Of a DNA stretch of 64,000 nt, positions 1 through 7,843 are shown piece after piece (the first letter of the stretch is position 1; every line of letters begins with the position of its first letter). The translations under genes and the position numbers were made by a program. The notes under the pieces were generated by a model. It saw only the letters and a program-made list of their open reading frames with translations. It was not told the origin of the DNA and did no database searches. The DNA lies in contig NW_027306097.1 of the NCBI RefSeq assembly GCF_964355755.1, positions 16,001 through 80,000 on the forward strand, read 5' to 3'. The DNA comes from Antedon mediterranea. Its lineage: Eukaryota > Echinodermata > Crinoidea > Comatulida > Antedonidae.

Positions 1-502
1 TTTTAAATACGATATTAAGCTATTTTGTGCTCTTTGATGTTTTTGTGTGAAAAGTGTTATCGAAATGCTCAAAATGGTCTAAAACGGTTTATAATGTGAT
101 TTTAAGCACTTTGATGTTTTTGTGTAATCAAGTTTCATCGAAATGCACAAATTGGTCTAAAACGTCTCCAAATGCGATTTGAAGCTATTCTAAGCACTTT
201 GGTGTTTTGTGTGAAAAAGTTTTGTCGAAATGCTCAAAATGGTCTAAAACGTTTTTAAATACGATATTAAGCTATTTTGTGCTCTTTGATGTTTTTGTGT
301 GAAAAGTGTTATCGAAATGCTCAAAATGGTCTAAAACGGTTTATAATGTGATTTTAAGCACTTTGATGTTTTTGTGTAACCAAGTTTTTTCGAAAATCTC
401 AAAATGGTCTAAAACGTCTCCAAATACGATTTGAAGCTATTCTAAGCACTTTGGTGTTTTTATGTTAACAAGTTTTTTCGAAAATCACAAAATGGTCTAA
501 AA

Positions 503-590
503 CGTCTCCAAATGCGATTTGAAGCTATTCTAAGCACTTTGGTGTTTTTATGTTAACAAGTTTTTTCGAAAATCACAAAATGGTCTAAAA
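503..590 (+). repeat. Class A satellite monomer, 88 bp (type copy)
   Basis: This is the type copy of the commonest monomer. It begins CGTCTCCAAATGCGATTTGA and ends with the shared box CAAAATGGTCTAAAA. It contains two perfect palindromes, TGTTAACA at 551-558 and TTTTCGAAAA at 563-572, and one interrupted dyad, CAAAT-GCG-ATTTG, at 509-521. It also contains a degenerate 10 bp duplication at 517-526 and 527-536 (ATTTGAAGCT and ATTCTAAGCA, 7 of 10 identical). G/C content is 28 of 88. Common sub-variants are TGTG for TGCG, TTCAAAAATC for TTCGAAAATC, CGTTTCC for CGTCTCC, CTTTCGTG or CTTTCATG for CTTTGGTG, and AAACCCTTTGG with GTTGATAAG. A often follows A in runs of two to eight. Confidence 0.95.
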
Positions 591-763
591 CGTCTCCAAA
601 TGCGATTTGAAGCTATTCTAAGCACTTTGGTGTTTTTATGTTAACAAGTTTTTTCAAAATCACAAAATGGTCTAAACCGTCTCCAAATGCGATTTGAAGC
701 TTTTCTAAGCACTTTGGTGTTTTGTGTGAAAAATTTTATCTAAATGCTCAAAATGGTCTAAAA

Positions 764-850
764 CATTTTTAAATACGATATTAAGCTATTTTGTGCTCTT
801 TGATGTTTTTGTGTGAAAATTGTTATCGAAATGCTCAAAATGGTCTAAAA
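764..850 (+). repeat. B-prime monomer, 87 bp
   Basis: This B-class copy begins CATTTTTAAATACG in place of CGTTTTTAAATACG and has GTGTGAAAATTGTTATCG in place of GAAAAGTGTTATCG. It occurs once per higher-order unit, always after D-prime (TTTTATCTAAATGC) and before C-prime. The CG to CA change at its first dinucleotide is what methyl-CpG deamination would produce. A sub-variant, CATTTATAAATACG, occurs only at 23222, 29965, 31514 and 61553 and marks related V-type segments. Confidence 0.9.
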
Positions 851-928
851 CGGTTTATATTGTGATTCTAAGCACTTTGGTGTTTTTATGTTAACAATCT
901 TTTTCGAAAATCACAAAATGGTCTAAAA
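851..928 (+). repeat. C-prime monomer, 78 bp, C head with A tail
   Basis: This copy starts like class C (CGGTTTATATTGTGATTCTA) but its right part is class A, with TTTTTATGTTAACAATCTTT then TTCGAAAATCACAAAATGG. It is therefore a stable C/A hybrid present in every HOR after B-prime. Two sequence versions exist: TTTATATTGTG paired with ACAATCTTTTTCG, and TTTATAATGTG paired with ACAATTTTTTTCG. The second version is the parent of the 38 bp truncated monomers. Confidence 0.9.
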
Positions 929-1281
929 CGTTTCCAAATGCGATTTGAAGCTATTCTAAGCACTTTCGTGTTTTTATGTTAACAAGTTTTTTCGAAAATC
1001 ACAAAATGGTCTAAAACGTCTCCAAATGTGATTTGAAGCTATTCTAAGCACTTTGGTGTTTTTATGTTAACAAGTTTTTTCAAAAATCACAAAATGGTCT
1101 AAAACGTCTCCAAATGCGATTTGAAGCTATTCTAAACCCTTTGGTGTTTTTATGTTGATAAGTTTTTTCGAAAGTCACAAAATGGTCTAAAACGTCTCCA
1201 AATGCGATTTGAAGCTATTCTAAGCACTTTGGTGTTTTGTGTGAAAAAGTTTTGTCTAAATGCTCAAAAAATGGTCTAAAA

Positions 1282-2547
1282 CGTTTTTAAATACGATATT
1301 AAGCTATTTTGTGCTCTTTGATGTTTTTGTGTGAAAAGTGTTTTCGAAATGCTCAAAATGGTCTAAAACGGTTTATAATGTGATTTTAAGCACGTTGATG
1401 TTTTTGTGTAATCAAGTTTCATCGAAATGCACAAATTGGTCTAAAACGTCTCCAAATGCGATTTGAAGCTATTCTAAGCACTTTGGTGTGAAAAAGTTTT
1501 GTCGAAATGCTGAAAATGGTCTAAAACGTTTTTAAATACGATATTAAGCTATTTTGTGCTCTTTGATGTTTTTGTGTGAAAAGTGTTATCGAAATGTTCA
1601 AAATGGTCTAAAACGGTTTATAATGTGATTTTAAGCACTTTGATGTTTTTGTGTAACCAAGTTTTTTCGAAAATCTCAAAAGGGTCTAAAACGTCTCCAA
1701 ATACGATTTGAAGCTATTCTAAGCACTTTGGTGTTTTTATGTTAACAAGTTCTTTCGAAAATCACAAAATGGTCTAAAACGTCTCCAAATGCGATTTGAA
1801 GCTATTCTAAGCACTTTGGTGTTTTTATGTTAACAAGTTTTTTCAAAATCACAAAATGGTCTAAACCGTCTCCAAATGCGATTTGAAGCTATTCTAAGCA
1901 CTTTGGTGTTTTGTGTGAAAAAGTTTTATCTAAATGCTCAAAATGGTCTAAAACATTTTTAAATACGATATTAAGCTATTTTGTGCTCTTTGATGTTTTT
2001 GTGTGAAAATTGTTATCGAAATGCTCAAAATGGTCTAAAACGGTTTATAATGTGATTCTAAGCACTTTGGTGTTTTTATGTTAACAATTTTTTTCGAAAA
2101 TCACAAAATGGTCTAAAACGTTTCCAAATGCGATTTGAAGCTATTCTAAGCACTTTCGTGTTTTTATGTTAACAAGTTTTTTCGAAAATCACAAAATGGT
2201 CTAAAACGTCTCCAAATGTGATTTGAAGCTATTCTAAGCACTTTGGTCTTTTTATGTTAAAAAAGTTTTTTCGAAAATCACAAAATGGTCTAAAACGTCT
2301 CCAAATGCGATTTGAAGCTATTCTAAGCCCTTTGGTATTTTGTGTGAAAAAGTTTTGTCGAAATGCTCAAAATGGTCTAAAACGATTTATAATGTGATTT
2401 TAAGCACTTTGATGTTTTTGTGTAACCAAGTTTCATCGAAATGCACAAAATGGTCTAAAACGTCTCCAAATGCGATTTGAAGCTATTCTAAGCACTTTGG
2501 TGTTTTGTGTGAAAAAGTTTTGTCTAAATGCTCAAAATGGTCTAAAA
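1282..2547 (+). repeat. Higher-order repeat copy 2, 15 monomers, 1,266 bp
   Basis: Order: B, C (CACGTTGATG), D, B, C, A with TACG, A with TTCAAAATC, D-prime with AAACCG, B-prime, C-prime, A with CGTTTCC and CTTTCGTG, A with TGTG and GGTCTTTTTATG, D-like with GCCCTTTGGTATTTTG, C-double-prime, D. One D copy near 1490 has lost 7 bp (CTTTGGTGTGAAAAAG). This is the clearest form of the standard HOR with copy 3. The reading phase is not conserved, so it is not coding. Confidence 0.9.
2383..2460 (+). repeat. C-double-prime monomer, 78 bp (CGATTTA form)
   Basis: This class C copy begins CGATTTATAATGTG instead of CGGTTTATAATGTG and has the tail AACCAAGTTTCATCG. It is always preceded by a D-like monomer reading GGTATTTTGTGTG rather than GGTGTTTTGTGTG, and followed by D. 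The pair is a marker of standard HOR copies 2 and 3 and of blocks Y, V and Z. In Z blocks and at 28.3-29.2 kb the C copy reads AATGTCATTTT, a private change shared by all of them. Confidence 0.88.
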
Positions 2548-2634
2548 CGTTTTTAAATACGATATTAAGCTATTTTGTGCTCTTTGATGTTTTTGTGTGA
2601 AAAGTGTTATCGAAATGCTCAAAATGGTCTAAAA
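2548..2634 (+). repeat. Class B satellite monomer, 87 bp (type copy)
   Basis: The monomer begins CGTTTTTAAATACGATATTA and has GCTATTTTGTGCTCTTTGAT in the middle, then TTTTTGTGTGAAAAGTGTTA. Its right end returns to the shared TCAAAATGGTCTAAAA. It aligns to class A along its whole length without large gaps but is diverged in the left and central parts. It carries an interrupted dyad, AATA-CGA-TATT, where class A has CAAAT-GCG-ATTTG. B is almost always preceded by D and followed by C. I count roughly 105 B and B-prime copies in the window. Some copies in W-type DNA begin AAAAGTTTTT instead of AAAACGTTTT, for example near 24895, 33752, 36020 and 51755. Confidence 0.93.
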
Positions 2635-2712
2635 CGGTTTATAATGTGATTTTAAGCACGTTGATGTTTTTGTGTAATCAAGTTTCATCGAAATGCACAA
2701 ATTGGTCTAAAA
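2635..2712 (+). repeat. Class C satellite monomer, 78 bp (type copy)
   Basis: The monomer begins CGGTTTATAATGTGATTTTA, then has AGCACTTTGATG and a tail AATCAAGTTTCATCGAAATG or ACCAAGTTTTTTCG. It is 10 bp shorter than class A because it has only one copy of the 10 bp element that A carries twice. C follows B. The two C copies in a standard HOR differ: the first ends AATCAAGTTTCATCG and the second ends AACCAAGTTTTTTCGAAAATCTC. A variant beginning CGGATTATAATG marks W-type DNA at 33.8-36.7, 44.4-44.9, 51.8-52.4 and 54.4-57.3 kb. Confidence 0.93.
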
Positions 2713-2799
2713 CGTCTCCAAATGCGATTTGAAGCTATTCTAAGCACTTTGGTGTTTTGTGTGAAAAAGTTTTGTCGAAATGCTCAAAATGGTCTAAAA
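2713..2799 (+). repeat. Class D satellite monomer, 87 bp, an A/B hybrid (type copy)
   Basis: The left half, CGTCTCCAAATGCGATTTGA to CACTTTGGTG, is identical to class A. The right half, TTTTGTGTGAAAAAGTTTTG then TCGAAATGCTCAAAATGG, matches class B in layout. D therefore looks like an old recombinant between A and B. It always leads into B, so it marks the start of each D-B-C trimer. Two forms alternate: one has TTTTGTCTAAATGC (first trimer of a HOR) and the other TTTTGTCGAAATGC (second trimer). A third form, D-prime with TTTTATCTAAATGC, leads into B-prime. Confidence 0.92.
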
Positions 2800-3819
2800 C
2801 GTTTTTAAATACGATATTAAGCTATTTTGTGCTCTTTGATGTTTTTGTGTGAAAAGTGTTATCGAAATTCTCAAAATGGTCTAAAACGGTTTATAATGTG
2901 ATTTTAAGCACTTTGATGTTTTTGTGTAACCAAGTTTTTTCGAAAATCTCAAAATGGTCTAAAACGTCTCCAAATACGATTTGAAGCTATTCTAAGCACT
3001 TTGGTGTTTTTATGTTAACAAGTTTTTTCGAAAATCACAAAATAGTCTAAAACGTCTCCAAATGTGATTTGAAGCTATTCTAACACTTTGGTGTTTTTAT
3101 GTTAACAAGTTTTTTCAAAAATCACAAAATGGTCTAAAACGTCTCCAAATGCGATTTGAAGCTATTCTAAGCACTTTGGTGTTTTGTGTGAAAAAGTTTT
3201 ATCTAAATGCTCAAAATGGTCTAAAACATTTTTAAATACGATATTAAGCTATTTTGTGCTCTTTGATGTTTTTGTGTGAAAATTGTTATCGAAATGCTCA
3301 AAATGGTCTAAAACGGTTTATAATGTGATTCTAAGCACTTTGGTGTTTTTATGTTAACAATTTTTTTCGAAAATCACAAAATGGTCTAAAACGTTTCCAA
3401 ATGCGATTTGAAGCTATTCTAAGCACTTTCGTGTTTTTATGTTAACAAGTTTTTTCGAAAATCACAAAATGGTCTAAAACGTCTCCAAATGTGATTTGAA
3501 GCTATTCTAAGCACTTTGGTGTTTTTATGTTAAAAAGTTTTTTCGAAAATCACAAAATGGTCTAAAACGTCTCCAAATGCGATTTGAAGCTATTCTAAGC
3601 CCTTTGGTATTTTGTGTGAAAAAGTTTTGTCGAAATGCTCAAAATGGTCTAAAACGATTTATAATGTGATTTTAAGCACTTTGATGTTTTTGTGTAACCA
3701 AGCTTCATCGAAATGCACAAAATGGTCTAAAACGTCTCCAAATGCGATTTGAAGCTATTCTAAGCACTTTGGTGTTTTGTGTGAAAAAGTTTTGTCTAAA
3801 TGCTCAAAATGGTCTAAAA

Positions 3820-4236
3820 CGTTTTTAAATACGATATTAAGCTATTTTGTGCTCTTTGATGTTTTTGTGTGAAAAGTGTTATCGAAATGCTCAAAATGGT
3901 CTAAAACGGTTTATAATGTGATTTTAAGCACGTTGATGTTTTTGTGTAATCAAGTTTCATCGAAATGCACAAATTGGTCTAAAACTTCTCCAAATGCGAT
4001 TTGAAGCTATTCTAAGCACTTTGGTGTTTTGTGTGAAAAAGTTTTGTCGAAATGCTCAAAATGGTCTAAAACGTTTTTAAATACGATATTAAGCTATTTT
4101 GTGCTCTTTGATGTTTTTGTGTGAAAAGTGTTATCGAAATGTTCAAAATGGTCTAAAACGGTTTATAATGTGATTTTAAGCACTTTGATGTTTTTGTGTA
4201 ACCAAGTTTTTTCGGAAATCTCAAAATGGTCTAAAA
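3820..4236 (+). repeat. Higher-order repeat copy 4, first five monomers only
   Basis: B-C-D-B-C, exactly 417 bp (87+78+87+87+78). It then switches to Y-type A monomers at 4237 without any insertion. The second C carries a private TTCGGAAATC. The clean switch at a monomer boundary is what an in-register exchange between non-equivalent units would leave. Confidence 0.85.
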
Positions 4237-7200
4237 CGTCTCCAAATACGATTTGAAGCTATTCTAAGCACTTTCATGTTTTTATGTTAACAAGTTTTTT
4301 CGAAAATCACAAAATGGTCTAAAACGTTTCCAAATGCGATTTGAAGCTATTCTAAGCACTTTCGTGTTTTTATGTTAACAAGTTTTTTCGAAAATCACAA
4401 AATGGTCTAAAACGTCTCCAAATGCGATTTGAAGCTATTCTAAACCCTTTGGTGTTTTTATGTTGATAAGTTTTTTCGAAAATCACAAATTGGTCTAAAA
4501 CGTCTCCAAATGCGATTTGAAGCTATTCTAAACACTTTGGTGTTTTTATGTTAACAATTTTTTTCGAAAATCACAAAATGGTCTAAAACGTTTCCAAATG
4601 CGATTTGAAGCTATTCTAAGCACTTTCGTGTTTTTATGTTAACAAGTTTTTTCGAAAATCACTAAATGGTCTAAAACGTTTCCAAATGCGATTTGAAGCT
4701 ATTCTAAGCACTTTCGTGTTTTTATGTTAACAAGTTTTTTCGAAAATCACAAAATGGTCTAAAACGTCTCCAAATGTGATTTGAAGCTATTCTAAGCACT
4801 TTGGTGTTTTTATGTTAACAAGTTTTTTCAAAAATCACAAAATGGTCTAAAACGTCTCCAAATGCGATTTGAAGCTATTCTAAGCACTTTGGTGTTTTGT
4901 GTGAAAAAGTTTTATCTAAATGCTCAAAATGGTCTAAAACATTTTTAAATACGATATTAAGCTATTTTGTGCTCTTTGATGTTTTTGTGTGAAAATTGTT
5001 ATCGAAATGCTCAAAATGGTCTAAAACGGTTTATAATGTGATTCTAAGCACTTATGGTCTAAAACGTCTCCAAATGTGATTTGAAGCTATTCTAAGCACT
5101 TTGGTGTTTTTATGTTAAAAAGTTTTTTCGAAAATCACAAAATGGTCTAAAACGTCTCCAAATGCGATTTGAAGCTATTCTAAGCACTTTGGTATTTTGT
5201 GTGAAAAAGTTTTGTCGAAATGCTCAAAATGGTCTAAAACGATTTATAATGTGATTTTAAGCACTTTGATGTTTTTGTGTAACCAAGTTTCATCGAAATG
5301 CACAAAATGGTCTAAAACGTCTCCAAATGCGATTTGAAGCTATTCTAAGCACTTTGGTGTTTTGTGTGAAAAAGTTTTGTCTAAAGGCTCAAAATGGTCT
5401 AAAACGTTTTTAAATACGATATTAAGCTATTTTGTGCTCTTTGATGTTTTTGTGTGAAAAGTGTTACCGAAATGCTCAAAATGGTCTAAAACGGTTTATA
5501 ATGTGATTTTAAGCACTTTGATGTTTTTGTGTAACCAAGTTTTTTCGAAAATCTCAAAATGGTCTAAAACGTCTCCAAATACGATTTGAAGCTATTCTAA
5601 GCACTTTGGTGTTTTTATGTTAACAAGTTTTTTCGAAAATCACAAAATGGTCTAAAACGTCTCCAAATGCGATTTGAAGCTATTCTAAGCACTTTGGTGT
5701 TTTTATGTTAACAAGTTTTTTCAAAATCACAAAATGGTCTAAAACGTCTCCAAATGCGATTTGAAGCTATTCTAAACCCTTTGGTGTTTTTATGTTGATA
5801 AGTTTTTTCGAAAATCACAAATTTGTCTAAAACGTCTCCAAATGCGATTTGAAGCTATTCTAAACACTTTGGTGTTTTTATGTTAACAATTTTTTTTCGA
5901 AAATCACAAAATGGTCTAAAACGTTTCCAAATGCGATTTGAAGCTATTCTAAGCACTTTCGTGTTTTTATGTTAACAAGTTTTTTCGAAAATCACAAAAT
6001 GGTCTAAAACGTTTCCAAAAGCGATTTGAAGCTATTCTAAGCACTTTCGTGTTTTTATGTTAACAAGTTTTTTCGAAAATCACAAAATGGTCTAAAACGT
6101 CTCCAAATGTGATTTGAAGCTATTCTAAGCACTTTGGTGTTTTTATGTTAACAAGTTTTTTCAAAAATCACAAAATGGTCTAAAACGTCTCCAAATGCGA
6201 TTTGAAGCTATTCTAAGCACTTTGGTGTTTTGTGTGAAAAAGTTTTATCTAAATGCTCAAAATGGTCTAAAACATTTTTAAATACGATATTAAGCTATTT
6301 TGTGCTCTTTGATGTTTTTGTGTGAAAATTGTTATCGAAATGCTCAAAATGGTCTAAAACGGTTTATAATGTGATTCTAAGCACTTTGGTGTTTTTATGT
6401 TAACAATTTTTTTCGAAAATCACAAAATGGTCTAAAACGTTTCCAAATGCGATTTGAAGCTATTCTAAGCACTTCGTGTTTTTATGTTAACAAGTTTTTT
6501 CGAAAATCACAAAATGGTCTAAAATGTCTCCAAATGTGATTTGAAGCTATTCTAAGCACTTTGGTGTTTTTATGTTAAAAAGTTTTTTCGAAAATCACAA
6601 AATGGTCTAAAACGTCTCCAAATGCGATTTGAAGCTATTCTAAGCACTTTGGTGTTTTGTGTGAAAAAGTTTTGTCTAAATGCTCAAAATGGTCTAAAAC
6701 GTTTTTAAATACGATATTAAGCTATTTTGTGCTCTTTGATGTTTTTGTGTGAAAAGTGTTATCGAAATGCTCAAAATGGTCTAAAACGGTTTATAATGTG
6801 ATTTTAAGCACTTTGATGTTTTTGTGTAATCAAGTTTCATCGAAATGCACAAATTGGTCTAAAACGTCTCCAAATGCGATTTGAAGCTATTCTAAGCACT
6901 TTGGTGTTTTGTGTGAAAAAGTTTTGTCGAAATGCTCAAAATGGTCTAAAACGTTTTTAAATACGATATTAAGCTATTTTGTGCTCTTTGATGTTTTTGT
7001 GTGAAAAGTGTTATCGAAATGCTCAAAATGGTCTAAAACGGTTTATAATGTGATTTTAAGCACTTTGATGTTTTTGTGTAACCAAGTTTTTTCGAAAATC
7101 TCAAAATGGTCTAAAACGTCTCCAAATACGATTTGAAGCTATTCTAAGCACTTTGGTGTTTTTATGTTAACAAGTTTGTTCAAAATCACAAAATGGTCTA

Positions 7201-7270
7201 AAACGTCTCCAAATGTGATTTGAAGCTATTCTAAGCACTTTGGTGTTTTTATGTTAACAAGTTTTTTCAA
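4237..7270 (+). repeat. Block Y, copy Y1 (about 3.0 kb)
   Basis: The block begins with an A monomer reading TACG and CTTTCATG. It then carries A monomers with CGTTTCC/CTTTCGTG, AAACCC/GTTGATAAG, ATCACTAAATGG (4658), D-prime and B-prime, a truncated C-prime (5027-5064), the GGTATTTTG/CGATTTA pair, D with TAAAGGCTC (5380), B with GTTACCG, and ACAA followed by eight T near 5885. The same ordered markers recur 7,447 bp downstream. Compared with Y2, one 88 bp A monomer near 6.0 kb and about 164 bp near 6.65 kb are missing. Confidence 0.85.
5027..5064 (+). repeat. 38 bp truncated C-prime monomer (first of 15)
   Basis: TGATTCTAAGCACTTATGGTC: the C-prime head joins directly to the shared box, with 40 bp missing between CACTT and ATGGTC. 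Copies lie near 5053, 12500, 17180, 18602, 23851, 26646, 30593, 31161, 32141, 32707, 35653, 54011, 56280 and 58460 (CTTATGG form) and 7490 (CTTTTGG form). TGGT lies on both sides of the lost segment, which suggests a short-homology deletion. Sharing of the joint points to one origin followed by spreading. Confidence 0.9.
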
Positions 7271-7843
7271 AAATCACAAATTGGTCTAAAACGTCTCCAA
7301 ATGCGATTTGAAGCTATTCTAAGCACTTTGGTGTTTTGTGTGAAAAAGTTTTATCTAAATGCTCAAAATGGTCTAAAACATTTTTAAATACGATATTAAG
7401 CTATTTTGTGCTCTTTGATGTTTTTGTGTGAAAATTGTTATCGAAATGCTCAAAATGGTCTAAAACGGTTTATAATGTGATTCTAAGCACTTTTGGTCTA
7501 AAATGTCTCCAAATGTGATTTGAAGCTATTCTAAGCACTTTGGTGTTTTTATGTTAAAAAGTTTTTTCGAAAATCACAAAATGGTCTAAAACGTCTCAAA
7601 ATGCGATTTGAAGCTATTCTAAGCACTTTGGTATTTTGTGTGAAAAAGTTTTGTCGAAATGCTCAAAATGGTCTAAAACGATTTATAATGTGATTTTAAG
7701 CACTTTGATGTTTTTGTGTAACCAAGTTTCATCGAAATGCACAAAATGGTCTAAAACGTCTCCAAATGCGATTTGAAGCTATTCTAAGCACTTTGGTGTT
7801 TTGTGTGAAAAAGTTTTGTCTAAATGCTCAAAATGGTCTAAAA
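7271..7843 (+). repeat. HOR-type segment with a truncated C-prime (CTTTTGG form)
   Basis: D-prime, B-prime (start near 7379), a short C-prime that runs CACTTTTGGTCTAAAATGTC near 7488, A with TGTG and TTAAAAAG, the GGTATTTTG and CGATTTA pair, and D. It matches 14.05-14.4 kb after the truncation. This truncated monomer differs from the 14 others (CTTATGG) at its joint, so it may be a separate event or a later base change. Confidence 0.75.

Larger units (their letters stand above)
1..1281 (+). repeat. Higher-order repeat copy 1, 15 monomers
   Basis: Order: B (first 3 bases outside the window), C, D, B, C, A with TACG, A, A, D-prime, B-prime (764), C-prime (851), A with CGTTTCC (929), A with TGTG (1017), A with AAACCC and GTTGATAAG (1105), D (1193). 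The D ends with the slightly longer TCAAAAAATGG. It has the same monomer number as copies 2 and 3, but three A monomers precede D-prime, and the last part lacks the GGTATTTTG/CGATTTA pair. Positions 500-2245 recur almost unchanged at 9706-11460. Confidence 0.88.
2548..3819 (+). repeat. Higher-order repeat copy 3, 15 monomers, 1,272 bp
   Basis: The monomer order is the same as in copy 2, with a few private changes: CGAAATTCTC at 2864, AAAATAGTC near 3040, CTAACACTTTGG near 3083 and CAAGCTTCATCG near 3700. The first two of these also occur 5,296 bp downstream (near 8160 and 8337), so this copy seeded part of the later array. It is flanked directly by copy 2 and by the partial copy 4. Confidence 0.9.

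Noticed and set aside
543-557. Yeast ARS-like consensus at TTTTTATGTTAAC
   Set aside because: It matches 10 of 11 positions at best and is expected often in A/T-rich DNA. Nothing suggests a budding yeast genome.
563-590. CENP-B box (NTTCGNNNNANNCGGGN)
   Set aside because: TTTCGAAAATCACAAAATGG has the TTCG start but lacks the required A and the CGGG. No monomer class fits.
2635-2660. TATAAT bacterial-type -10 element in class C (GGTTTATAATGTG)
   Set aside because: It has no matching -35 at the right distance, recurs in every C monomer and leads into no gene. It is a chance match in A/T-rich DNA.
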